Of a stretch of DNA of 64,000 nucleotides, positions 51,937-61,500 are shown in pieces. The first letter of the stretch is position 1. Each line of letters begins with the position of its first letter. The position numbers and the translations under genes were made by a program. The stretch comes from Draconibacterium mangrovi (GTDB taxonomy: Bacteria > Bacteroidota > Bacteroidia > Bacteroidales > Prolixibacteraceae). The notes beneath the pieces were generated by a model that saw nothing but the letters and a program-made list of their open reading frames with translations, was not told the origin of the DNA and searched no databases. The stretch lies in contig NZ_JAAAGB010000011.1 of NCBI RefSeq assembly GCF_010586825.1, positions 62,001-126,000 on the forward strand, read 5' to 3'.

Positions 51937-52836
51937 CTACCAGATTTTCTCCGGGTAAACGCCTTCTTCAATTAAGGCGTTAATTTTATTCACCACAATT
52001 GGTTTGTCCTCCTGGTAGGTAACGCCAAACCACGGCGAGTTGGCTTCCAGTACCTTCACTTCCACTTCTTTGTCTTCGATCATTTCGAAAACAACCGAAG
52101 GAATGTACATTTCCGATTTTGGTTTGTCGATCTCGGTTTCGAGGAATTGTACAAATTTGCTTTCCAGTGCCTTGAAAATTGAAGGATGAAATCCCCAGAA
52201 GTTCATTGATACTCTTTCGTTTCCTGTTAAAGGAGTTTCCGAACCATCTTCCGCAATGGCAACCGCAGCATCTTCTTTTTTGAATATGTTGTGTGTTTCA
52301 ACAATCTTTACCAGGTTGTTGCTTTTATTCACGGTACACATACCACGCGAAACCGATCCGTGTTCCGACAATGTGTTTTTAAGTTGGTAGCCGATCATCG
52401 AAAAAGTTTGTTCCTGCACCGCCTTGTTCAGAAAGTCGGCCATAATCTTGTAAGCTCCCTCTCCGTAAAAGTCGTCGGCGTTTATAGCGCAAAAAGGTTC
52501 GTTAATCACATCTTTGGCAACCAGAATGGCATGTGCTGTTCCCCACGGTTTTTCGCGCCCTTCAGGCAATGTAAATCCTTCAGGTAGGTTGTCCAACTCC
52601 TGAAAAACATATTCCACATCAATTTTACCACTTAATTTTGCTTCAAACTTTTCTTTAAATGCATCGGCAAAACTTTCGCGAATCACAAAAACTACTTTGC
52701 CAAATCCGGCACGAATAGCGTCGAAAATGGTGTAATCGATAATTGCTTCTCCGTTCGGGCCAACAGGTTCAACTTGTTTAAGGCCTCCAAAACGACTTCC
52801 CATTCCTGCAGCCAGTATGAGTAAGGTTGGTTTCAT
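51937..52836 (-). CDS. Sugar-phosphate nucleotidyltransferase
   Basis: The 299-residue protein begins with the NTP-transferase signature LLILAAGMGSRFGGLKQVEPVG and contains GTAHAILVAKDV and NADDFYGEGAY, the metal-binding acidic site of GlmU/RfbA-type enzymes. There is no left-handed beta-helix domain, so only nucleotidyl transfer is expected. It is the first gene of a pair with the APH-fold kinase. MurU, in the AmgK-MurU salvage route, is a shorter analogue; this one is longer by about 70 residues. Confidence 0.85.
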   Translation of the reverse strand: MKPTLLILAAGMGSRFGGLKQVEPVGPNGEAIIDYTIFDAIRAGFGKVVFVIRESFADAFKEKFEAKLSGKIDVEYVFQELDNLPEGFTLPEGREKPWGTAHAILVAKDVINEPFCAINADDFYGEGAYKIMADFLNKAVQEQTFSMIGYQLKNTLSEHGSVSRGMCTVNKSNNLVKIVETHNIFKKEDAAVAIAEDGSETPLTGNERVSMNFWGFHPSIFKALESKFVQFLETEIDKPKSEMYIPSVVFEMIEDKEVEVKVLEANSPWFGVTYQEDKPIVVNKINALIEEGVYPEKIW

Positions 52837-52876
52837 TGTTCTAATTTTTGGTTCTTATTTATTATTTCTTCGTACA

Positions 52877-53389
52877 TTATTTATACCAGCTTGAATACAT
52901 GTGGTAAGCATTTGCAATTCGTTCCACCTCGCCATGCAACAGTTCGGGGCTAATATCTTTTACTTTTTTAGCCGGAACACCTGCATAAACGCTGCCCGAT
53001 TCAACACGGGTATTTTTGGTAACCACTGAGCCGGCAGCAATTATCGAATTACTTTCAATAATTGCATTATCAAGTACAACAGCGTTCATCCCAATCATTA
53101 CATTGTCCTTAATGGTACAACCATGAACGATGGCACCATGCGCAATAGTTACGTTATTGCCAATATTGGTAGGGCTTTTTTGGTAGGTAGCGTGTATGGT
53201 TGCATTGTCCTGCACATTGGTATTGTTACCTATTTTAATGTAATGTACATCACCACGAATCACAGCATTGTACCAAATACTGCAGTTATCGCCTATCTCC
53301 ACATCTCCAATTAGTGTTGCTGTTTCAGCCAGAAAGCAGTCTTTTCCAGTTTTAGGAGTCTTATCTCTTAGTTCTTTTATAATAGCCAT
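52877..53389 (-). CDS. Gamma-carbonic anhydrase-like hexapeptide protein
   Basis: The 170-residue protein is a left-handed beta-helix with regular hexapeptide repeats (ATLIGD, VEIGDN, IKIGNN, TNIGNN, VTIAHG). The zinc-ligand positions of gamma carbonic anhydrases are present: the histidine in ATIHATY and the pair in IAHGAIVHGC. The family includes CaiE/PaaY-like proteins, and activity as carbonic anhydrase is not certain without assay. It is 40 bp upstream of the nucleotidyltransferase gene on the same strand. Confidence 0.88.
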   Translation of the reverse strand: MAIIKELRDKTPKTGKDCFLAETATLIGDVEIGDNCSIWYNAVIRGDVHYIKIGNNTNVQDNATIHATYQKSPTNIGNNVTIAHGAIVHGCTIKDNVMIGMNAVVLDNAIIESNSIIAAGSVVTKNTRVESGSVYAGVPAKKVKDISPELLHGEVERIANAYHMYSSWYK

Positions 53390-53475
53390 TATCTGAATTG
53401 GTTTTAAATTGATTACAAAAATAAGAAAACCAAAAAACTATCACAGATGTCATCGAAATCTTGTTAAATAATGGT

Positions 53476-53483
53476 TACATTTG
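53476..53483 (+). promoter_or_regulatory. -7 box for korAB
   Basis: TACATTTG matches TAnnTTTG; transcription would start near 53490, leaving a leader of about 265 nt. No TTTG lies 19 bases upstream. Confidence 0.4.
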
Positions 53484-53560
53484 TTTTAAGATTTTTCGAT
53501 CGACCTTGATGAAAACCGGTTCTAAAATTATGATTTAGTAGTTTTGGAGTCGTTTTTTTT

Positions 53561-53635
53561 ATGAATTATACAGACTTAAGAGAAAATAACTAAAATTTGA
53601 AATTTGGGGTTGAGAAATAATCAACCGTTTTTTTT
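53561..53635 (+). promoter_or_regulatory. Possible attenuator in the korA leader (leader peptide and terminator hairpin)
   Basis: A ten-codon ORF (53561-53593, MNYTDLRENN) has GGAG 11 nt before its ATG. Fifteen bases after its stop, GGTTGA (53608-53613) pairs with TCAACC (53621-53626), followed by a run of eight T (53628-53635). This order (short ORF, hairpin, T run, then 118 nt to korA) resembles transcription attenuators. The rest of the 364-bp gap 53390-53753 has no gene. The function is inference. Confidence 0.45.
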
Positions 53636-53753
53636 CGAAATTGAAATCAAATATTTTTAGAGATGAAACGAGCGGTTATAATTTTTCGAACTACGAGGAG
53701 AGATTAAGAGCGAGTTACATCGAATACCGCTAATAGCTATAAATTTTAATGAG

Positions 53754-55595
53754 ATGAAAGAGACTAAAGTTATCGAACTGGAAGAGGTTGCCATTAGGTT
53801 CTCCGGCGATTCCGGCGATGGAATGCAGCTTACCGGAACCTTGTTTTCCGACACTACGGCACTTCTTGGAAATGATATTTCTACCTTTCCGGATTATCCG
53901 TCCGAAATTCGTGCACCACAGGGAACAGTAGGGGGTGTATCGGGTTTTCAGGTACAATTTGGAAAAAAACAAGTGAATACCCCGGGAGATAATGCCAATG
54001 TATTGGTTGCCATGAATCCGGCGGCCATTAAAGCAAATGCGCGCTTTTTAGAGCCCGGCGGTACTATTATATATGATTCAGATTCGTTTACTGAAAAGAA
54101 CCTGAAGAAGGCGAACTTTGAAACCGACGATCCTTTTACGGAATGCAACCTTCAGGATTTCTTTAAGATCCCGGTGCCAATTTCAAGTCTTACGCAAGAA
54201 GGGCTAAAGGATTTTGGCCTGGATAACAAAAGTGTATTGAGAAGCAAAAACATGTTTGCTTTGGGATTGGTATGCTGGATGTTTAATCGTCCGCTGGATT
54301 ACGTTGAAGAATTTGTAAAGAATAAATTCAGGAAAAAACCGGTTGTTGTTGATTCAAACATTAAAGTGTTGCACGATGGTTATAACTATGGTTTAACAAT
54401 GCAGCACATGACGCCAAGTTATCTGGTGCATCCTGCAGAAATTGAAAACGGTACTTACCGAAATATAAATGGTAACCATGCTACGGCGTGGGGACTTTTA
54501 GCAGCTGCTGAAAAATCGGGTTTGGAATTGTTTTTGGGATCGTACCCAATTACTCCTGCAACCGATATTTTAACAGCATTATCTGAACGAAAAGACCTGG
54601 GCGTAAAAACATTTCAGGCAGAAGATGAAATTGCAGGTATCTGTTCTGCGATTGGTGCTTCGTTTGCCGGCGATCTTGCCGTTACTACCACTTCCGGTCC
54701 GGGATTGGCATTAAAAGGTGAGGCAATTGGTTTGGCTGTTATGGCCGAATTGCCGCTGGTAATTGTAAACGTTCAGCGTGGTGGACCGTCAACCGGACTG
54801 CCTACAAAAACCGAGCAGTCGGATTTAATGCAGGCGCTATACGGACGTAACGGTGAAAGCCCGGTTGTAGTTTTGGCAGCCAGCACACCGTCCGATTGTT
54901 TCCATTATGCTTATATGTCGGCAAAAATTGCCCTGGAAAGAATGGTTCCGGTTATTTTGCTTACCGATGGTTTCTTAGGAAACGGTAGCGAGCCATGGAA
55001 AATTCCTGCAATGGCCGATCTTCCATCAATTACTCCACGAGTTGCTAACGACAGTGAAGAATTCCTAGCTTATAAACGCGATGCCGCAACGCTGGCACGT
55101 GAGTGGGCATTCCCCGGAATGGCAGGTTTCGAGCACCGAATTGGTGGATTAGAAAAGAATATTACGGGTACCGTAAGCCACGACCCGGAAAACCACCAGG
55201 TGAACAGCGAAATCAGGGAAGAAAAAGTGCAGCGCGTTGTTGACATGATTCCTGATCTCGAAATTTGTGGCGACGAAGACGGAGGCGATGTGCTAGTGGT
55301 AAGCTGGGGAGGAACCTTTGGCCATACAGCTAGCACTGTGCGCGAGCTGCGAAGGGCTGGGAAGAGTGTTAGTTTAGCTCATTTCAACTACATTAAACCG
55401 CTTCCAAAAAATACAAAAGAGGTATTCAGCAAATTCAAAAAGATTATTGTTTGCGAGCTGAATCTTGGACAGTTTGCAGCCTATTTGCGTAACGAGTTGC
55501 CTGAGTTCAGCTATTACCAGGCCAACAAACTAAAAGGACTGCCTTTTACCGTTAGCGAATTAAAAGAAAGTATTACTAAACTTTTGGAGGACTAA
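53754..55595 (+). CDS. korA: 2-oxoacid:acceptor oxidoreductase subunit alpha (fused gamma-alpha)
   Basis: The 613-residue protein fuses the gamma domain (1-190: IRFSGDSGDGMQLTGTLFS, TFPDYPSEIRAPQGT) to the alpha domain (from about 230: FLGSYPITPATDI, FQAEDEIAGICSAIGAS, TTSGPGLALKGE, RGGPSTGLPT). Such enzymes oxidise 2-oxoglutarate or other oxoacids to acyl-CoA with ferredoxin. The TPP-binding beta subunit is the next gene, 3 bp downstream. With ferredoxin it replaces the NAD-linked complex in many anaerobic and marine Bacteroidota. Specificity for 2-oxoglutarate is by family likeness only. Confidence 0.93.
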   Translation: MKETKVIELEEVAIRFSGDSGDGMQLTGTLFSDTTALLGNDISTFPDYPSEIRAPQGTVGGVSGFQVQFGKKQVNTPGDNANVLVAMNPAAIKANARFLEPGGTIIYDSDSFTEKNLKKANFETDDPFTECNLQDFFKIPVPISSLTQEGLKDFGLDNKSVLRSKNMFALGLVCWMFNRPLDYVEEFVKNKFRKKPVVVDSNIKVLHDGYNYGLTMQHMTPSYLVHPAEIENGTYRNINGNHATAWGLLAAAEKSGLELFLGSYPITPATDILTALSERKDLGVKTFQAEDEIAGICSAIGASFAGDLAVTTTSGPGLALKGEAIGLAVMAELPLVIVNVQRGGPSTGLPTKTEQSDLMQALYGRNGESPVVVLAASTPSDCFHYAYMSAKIALERMVPVILLTDGFLGNGSEPWKIPAMADLPSITPRVANDSEEFLAYKRDAATLAREWAFPGMAGFEHRIGGLEKNITGTVSHDPENHQVNSEIREEKVQRVVDMIPDLEICGDEDGGDVLVVSWGGTFGHTASTVRELRRAGKSVSLAHFNYIKPLPKNTKEVFSKFKKIIVCELNLGQFAAYLRNELPEFSYYQANKLKGLPFTVSELKESITKLLED

Positions 55596-55598
55596 ACA

Positions 55599-56645
55599 AT
55601 GACTGATGTAAATTATACAATTAAAGACTTTAAAAGCGAGAATGAAGTACGTTGGTGTGCAGGGTGTGGCGATTTTGCCATTATTAATGCCGTACAGCGG
55701 ACAATGGCCGGAATGGGAATTCCAAAAGAGAAATTTGCCGTAATTTCGGGTATTGGTTGTTCATCGCGTTTCCCCTATTATATGAGTACTTTTGGTTTCC
55801 ATACCATTCACGGACGGGCAACAGCAGTAGCGTCGGGTGTGAAAGCTGCCAACCCTGAACTAAGTGTTTGGGTAATGACCGGAGACGGCGACTCGATGGC
55901 CATTGGTGGTAACCACTTTATTCACCTGATCAGAAGAAATATTGATTTAAATGTAGTGCTGTTTAACAACCGTATTTATGGTTTGACCAAAGGACAATAT
56001 TCGCCAACTTCCGACCGTGGTTTCGTGAGTAAAACATCGCCATTCGGAACTGTTGAAGATCCGTTTGTTCCCGGACAATTGGTGATCGGAGCGCGTGGTT
56101 CATTCTATGCCCGTTCAATCGACGGAAACCTGAAACTGAGCCAGTCGGTTCTTGAAAAAGCTGCTGAGCATAAAGGAACATCTGTTGTTGAGGTACTTCA
56201 AAACTGTGTGATTTTTAACAACGGTATTCACAATGCGATTACCGATCCTAATCACCGTGCCGACCGACAACTGGTTCTTGAACATGGACAACCAATGCTG
56301 TTTGGAGCTGAAAACGAAAAAGGTTTGGTATTCGAGAATGGCAAACTTAAAGTAGTTAAGATTGGTGAAAACGGCGTGACCGAAGATGATATTCTGGTAC
56401 ACGATGCAATGGAAGTTGATCCAACGCTGCATTTGGCGCTAATCAATATGGCTTTGCCCGATTTCCCGGTTGCATTTGGTGTAATTCGTGCAGTGCCTGC
56501 TCCTGTTTACGATGTGGAAATGGAAGCACAAATTAAGGAAGTACAGCAAACGCGAAAAGTTACTTGCGTAGATGAGTTATTAAATTCTGGAAATACGTGG
56601 GAAGTAACTGGAAATCCGAATGGCTCAAGTAAAAAATGTATCTAA
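55599..56645 (+). CDS. korB: 2-oxoacid:acceptor oxidoreductase subunit beta
   Basis: The 348-residue protein binds TPP and a 4Fe-4S cluster. The cluster ligands are visible as WCAGCGD (20-26), GIGCSSR and a later cysteine in LQNCVIF. The TPP site is GDGDSMAIGGNH followed by NRIYGLTKGQYSPTS. It lies 3 bp after korA and is followed by a terminator. The two-gene operon encodes the complete enzyme because gamma and alpha are fused. Confidence 0.95.
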   Translation: MTDVNYTIKDFKSENEVRWCAGCGDFAIINAVQRTMAGMGIPKEKFAVISGIGCSSRFPYYMSTFGFHTIHGRATAVASGVKAANPELSVWVMTGDGDSMAIGGNHFIHLIRRNIDLNVVLFNNRIYGLTKGQYSPTSDRGFVSKTSPFGTVEDPFVPGQLVIGARGSFYARSIDGNLKLSQSVLEKAAEHKGTSVVEVLQNCVIFNNGIHNAITDPNHRADRQLVLEHGQPMLFGAENEKGLVFENGKLKVVKIGENGVTEDDILVHDAMEVDPTLHLALINMALPDFPVAFGVIRAVPAPVYDVEMEAQIKEVQQTRKVTCVDELLNSGNTWEVTGNPNGSSKKCI

Positions 56646-56665
56646 CATTTCAAGCAAAATAATAG

Positions 56666-56695
56666 AAGGCTCTGCGATTTTGCAGGGCCTTTTTT
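56666..56695 (+). terminator. Intrinsic terminator of korAB
   Basis: AAGGCTCTGC (56666-56675) pairs with GCAGGGCCTT (56682-56691) with one G-T pair, followed by a T run. The same hairpin design recurs at 63685-63713. Confidence 0.88.
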
Positions 56696-56769
56696 GTTTA
56701 TAAAAACTGACAACCTTGATTTTAAGTGTCATATAAATTTCTTTAATTTGTGACCATTAACGAAAATCG

Positions 56770-57366
56770 ATGTTCGATATTCAAACCAACAATAGCCTAA
56801 AAAAAGGGGACCCGTCTGCTTTTAAAGACGTATTCCGTTTACTTTATCCTCGCCTAAAAGGATATTGCAAATTGTTCGTGCCCGACGATAATAAAGTTGA
56901 AGACCTTATTCAGGAAACCTTCATTACGCTTTGGGAAAAACGCGATTCTATAAAAAATGACCGCTCCATAGAAAGTTACCTATTTGTAATTCTGCGCAAC
57001 AACTGCCTGAATTTTTTACGCGATGAAAAGCTGGAACAAACAATCTCTTCTGTTAATGTTGAAGAAGTAAGTGAGCTTCAGTATTTATACCAGATCGACT
57101 TTTTGGGCAAAGAAGAAAAAAGTTTGGAGGAGCAACTTGTTGAGTCGTTGCAGGTTGCGGTTGATGAGCTGCCTGATAAAATGAGACAGGTATTCACGCT
57201 GTGTAAAATTGAAGGCAGAAAACAAAAAGAAGTAGCTGAGGAAATGGGAATAAGCTTAAAAATGGTGGAAAAGCACATTGCCAAAGCTAAAGAACAAATC
57301 AGGAAAAAATTGGCTGATCAATACCCGGCACTCATCATTATAATAACCTTGTTACTCGAAAAATAG
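56770..57366 (+). CDS. ECF sigma factor of the SusC/FecR signalling type
   Basis: The 198-residue protein has sigma-70 region 2 (DLIQETFITLWEKRD) and region 4 (QVFTLCKIEGRKQKEVAEEMGISLKMVEKHI). This is the FecI-like expansion found beside SusC/SusD in Bacteroidota. A FecR-like anti-sigma factor follows 127 bp later, then SusC with a signalling domain, so this sigma factor probably turns on the locus when the glycan is present. The C-terminus ends in a hydrophobic ALIIIITLLLEK, which is unusual but common in this subfamily. Confidence 0.93.
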   Translation: MFDIQTNNSLKKGDPSAFKDVFRLLYPRLKGYCKLFVPDDNKVEDLIQETFITLWEKRDSIKNDRSIESYLFVILRNNCLNFLRDEKLEQTISSVNVEEVSELQYLYQIDFLGKEEKSLEEQLVESLQVAVDELPDKMRQVFTLCKIEGRKQKEVAEEMGISLKMVEKHIAKAKEQIRKKLADQYPALIIIITLLLEK

Positions 57367-57493
57367 GATTCTTAAATTTTCTAAGGTTATTGAAAATCAG
57401 CAGTTCTGTTGATTGGTGAAAAATCGTTAAAATAAATTTTTAAAAAGGAGGTAGGGTTTTTTCACTTTTTGTGTACTACTGTCAGATTACAAC

Positions 57494-58495
57494 ATGAAAG
57501 AGTTAATAGAGAAATATTTTGAAGGGAGTGCATCGGCAAGCGAGCAGATGCAATTATTGAAATGGATTCGAAAAAAAGAAAATCGCATAGTTTTTAATAG
57601 TTCTAGGTTAGGTTGGAATAAAAGTCAGCTAAACAAACCACTCCCTGAAGGAAGTGAACAAAGCTGGCTGAATATTCAAGATCAGATGTTACAAAAAAGT
57701 TTCAAAAGATGGCAGTATTCAGATAAGGTGAACCTGATGGTTCGAATTGCCGCCATCTTCTTTTTTGTGTTAAGTCTTGGCGGAGGAGCTTACATTGTAT
57801 CGAACACTAAAAAGAACGAAATCTGGTATTCCGAAATTGAAGCGGAAAACGGGCAGATATCAAAAGTAAAACTACCCGATGGGTCGATGGTTTGGTTGAA
57901 CTCCGGATCGAAAATTAGCTACAATAACCTGTTTGCGGAGAATAACCGCGATGTAGAACTGGAAGGTGAGGCTTATTTTGAAGTGCAAACAAATGAGGAT
58001 CTTTCGTTTGTGGTAAATAGCGGCGAGATTCAGGTTAAAGTTCATGGAACAAAATTTAATGTGGAGGCTTATCCCGGATCGGAAAATATTGAAGTAGTAT
58101 TAGAATCGGGTAAGGTTCAACTTTTGAGTCCTGATGTGTCCTCGTTTCAGTATTTTCTTAGCCCCGGAGAAAGAGCATCGTTTGTAAAATCAAACAATCA
58201 ACTAAATATAAGCGAGGTAAATACAAGTAAATATACCTCGTGGAAAGACGGTATTCTGAATATTTATAATCAGCCTCTTGTTGAGGTTGTAAAACGATTG
58301 GAGAAAAGATACAATCAGGAATTTGAGTATGCTGAAGAGTTAAAGGATTTTCCTTTCACTTTCACTATTAAAAACGAGCCGCTTGACGAGATTATACGAA
58401 TTATGGAAAAAATAGCACCAATAAAAACTAAACAGGAAAAAAATGTAATTGTATTTGAACTGGACAAAGAAAAAGCAAGAGAATTGTCGAGATAA
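57494..58495 (+). CDS. FecR-type anti-sigma factor
   Basis: The 333-residue inner-membrane protein has a cytoplasmic N-terminus (1-80), one transmembrane helix (about 84-102, RIAAIFFFVLSLGGGAYIV) and a periplasmic FecR domain with LPDGSMVWLNSGSKI, EVELEGEAYFEV-like repeats and VHGTKFNV. A C-terminal DUF4974 region follows (SWKDGILNIYNQPLVEVVKRLEKRY type). It holds the ECF sigma factor inactive until the TonB-linked receptor signals. It lies 88 bp before susC. Confidence 0.92.
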   Translation: MKELIEKYFEGSASASEQMQLLKWIRKKENRIVFNSSRLGWNKSQLNKPLPEGSEQSWLNIQDQMLQKSFKRWQYSDKVNLMVRIAAIFFFVLSLGGGAYIVSNTKKNEIWYSEIEAENGQISKVKLPDGSMVWLNSGSKISYNNLFAENNRDVELEGEAYFEVQTNEDLSFVVNSGEIQVKVHGTKFNVEAYPGSENIEVVLESGKVQLLSPDVSSFQYFLSPGERASFVKSNNQLNISEVNTSKYTSWKDGILNIYNQPLVEVVKRLEKRYNQEFEYAEELKDFPFTFTIKNEPLDEIIRIMEKIAPIKTKQEKNVIVFELDKEKARELSR

Positions 58496-58500
58496 AAAAA

Positions 58501-58524
58501 CCGAAAGTGCGCCAACACTTCCGG
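58501..58524 (+). other. Stem-loop between fecR and susC
   Basis: CCGAAAGTG (58501-58509) pairs with CACTTCCGG (58516-58524) with one mismatch. It begins 6 bp after the anti-sigma stop codon and lacks a T run. It could separate the regulatory genes from susC/susD or protect mRNA ends. Confidence 0.4.
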
Positions 58525-58582
58525 TCCTCATTTACCGTCGACAAACGATAAATTAAGTTATAATTTAAATCAATGTAAAACT

Positions 58583-61500
58583 ATGAAAAAAATCCTAATC
58601 CAGGGAAGAGGTATGCCTTCCTTTTGGAGTAAAAGCTTAAAGCTTATGAAACTAACATTTTTGTTTTTACTGGTTGGACTGATGCAGGTTTCTGCAAGTG
58701 TATATAGTCAATCAACCAAATTAACATTAGCTATGCACAACAAAAAAGTTGTGGAAGTGCTTGACGAGATTGAAAATCAATCAGAGTTTCGTTTCGCCTA
58801 CAGTCCCGAATTAATCGATGTTAATCGAAAAGTATCGGTGGAATTGAACAATCAGAAAATAAATGAAATTCTGGATGTAGTTTTTAGCGGAACCGATGTT
58901 AACTACGTAACGTACGACAGGCACATTATGCTTTTCCCGGAAGAGCTGGATAGCGAAAGTGCGGGAAACATTAGTGTACGCAGCGAACAACAAAGTGTTT
59001 CTGGTATTGTATCCGACGGTGGAGGCCAACCTTTGCCGGGAGTAACTGTACTTATTAAAGGAACATCGAATGGTACAGTAACCAATACCAATGGTGAGTT
59101 CTCAATTGGTGGTGTTTCTGATACCGATGTATTGCAATTCTCTTTTGTGGGTATGAAAACCCAGGAAATAGATGTTGCCGGAAAAGCGATAATCAATATT
59201 ACAATGGAAGAAGAAACCATTGGTATTGAAGAGGTCGTTGCCATTGGTTACGGTACTTTGCGTAAGCAGGATGTAACCGGTTCTATCTCTAAAACCGAAG
59301 GCGAGGAGCTGATTAAATCACAAAGTTTTAGTCCACTTGATAACCTAAGAGGTAAAGCTTCCGGTGTAAATATTTACTCCAACTCATCGCAACCGGGTGC
59401 TTATCAAAGCCGTGTTGTAATTCGTGGTATGTCTACTATTAATTCTTCAACCGACCCATTATATGTTGTTGATGGTGTTGTTATGGAGAATTTTGGTTTA
59501 ATGAACCCGAACGATATTGAAAGTATTGAAGTATTAAAAGATGCTTCTGCAACAGCTATTTATGGTGCGCGTGGAGCAAACGGTGTTATTTTGGTAACTA
59601 CCAAACGCGGAAAAACAGGTAGCGAAGGATCTGTAGTAAGCTACCAGGGATCTGTGGGCGTAAGTACTGTAGCGCGTTATATGGATGTTTTGAATGCCCA
59701 GGAGTGGACTGATGCGTTTATGATCGGTTTGGAGAATGAAAATAAGTACATGGGATATGATTGGTCGCTCGATCGTACTGATTGGTTCACCGACAGAAAC
59801 TATTTCGATGCACAGGGGAATCCGTTATACGATACCAATTGGCAAGAAGAAGCTACACGAACAGCTATCTCGCACAATCATCAATTCAATATTCAGCAGG
59901 CTGGTAAAAATTCATCAACAGGTGCTTTCCTGAACTATACAGATCAGCAGGGAGTAGTGAATAACACATACAGCAAAAGGGTAAATGCTAAACTTACTTA
60001 CGACGGCGAACCTGCAAAGTGGTTGTCGACAGGAATCAATTTAATGGTTAACCACTCGTGGGGACGTTACACGCCGGAAACCGGTGGAGGACAGGATGCC
60101 CGTCGTACAATGATCGAGATGTTGCCATGGTTGCCGCTTAGAGATGCTGATGGTAATTACACTACATCTTCAACTTCGTCGTTGTCTGATACATTCGGAT
60201 TCGAAGGTATGTCAAATCCAGCTATGATTTTGGATTTGCAGAAACGGATGAATTACAACACTCAAATCTTTGGTAATGCAGCTTTAACCTTTCATTTAAT
60301 GGAAGGATTGGATTTGAAAACTCAGTTTGGTATCGACAATCATAACCGAACTTACAAAGCTTATTCATCTATTTTATTGAACAACATTTCAATGCCAAAT
60401 GGTTGGGCCGATATTCAGCACACCAACACTTTCTACTGGCAGGAAGAAACTTACCTGACCTATAAAAAAGTAGTTGGCGACCACCGTTTAAATGCAATGG
60501 CTGGTCTGTCGTGGCAGAAACGTACGTATAACTGGGATCGTTCACGTACTGAAGGATTCAGTGACGATTTTTACGAATGGTATAATATGGGTGCAGGAAC
60601 AAATCCTTCATCTCCATCATCAGACTATAACGATTGGGCGATGAACTCTTACTTCTTAAGAGTTGCCTACACGCTTAAAGATAAATACTCGGCAACTGTT
60701 ACAGGCCGTTACGATGGTTCTTCTAAGTTTGGTGACAATAACAAATATGCTTTCTTCCCATCAGCAGGTTTGGCCTGGAATATGTCGCAGGAAGACTTCC
60801 TGAAAGACAGTGGCCTGATCGATATGTTGAAACTGCACACCAGTTATGGTATAACCGGTAACTCGGAGATTGGACCTTACAATTCATTGGCTTCAGTTAG
60901 TTCAGGAACGATACTGATGAATGGCTCGCGTTCGCCTTATTCATACATCAACTCTTTTGCTAATCCTGATTTGAAATGGGAAAAAACAGCACAATGGGAC
61001 TTTGGTGTAAACTTGGGCGTATTTGATAATCAACTTACATTTGATGTTTCATACTACTACAAGAAAACAACTGATTTATTGCTGAATACACCACTTCCAA
61101 CATCTTCTGGTTTTAGCTCGATCTTCAAAAATATTGGATCTGTAAAAAACCAGGGACTGGATATTATGGTTGATGCAACACCGGTTAGAACAGCCGATTT
61201 TACATGGAATTCTACATTAAATCTGAATTACAATAAAAACGAAATTCTTAGTCTTGGCGACAACGACGAAGATATTGAAATGAACTACTGGGTTGGAGGT
61301 TCAGAAAGTATTTTGCGCGTAGGCGAAAACCTGAGTAGTTTCTTTGGGTACAAACGACTTGGAGTTTATACTGAAGAAGATTTTGAAGCCGGCTTGATTG
61401 ACAGAGATCAGATTGGCCGCGCAAAACGTACCAACGAAAAAGAAATCATTGGTAAAGGTATGCCGGATTGGACTGGTAGTTTCATCAATACTTTCTCGTA

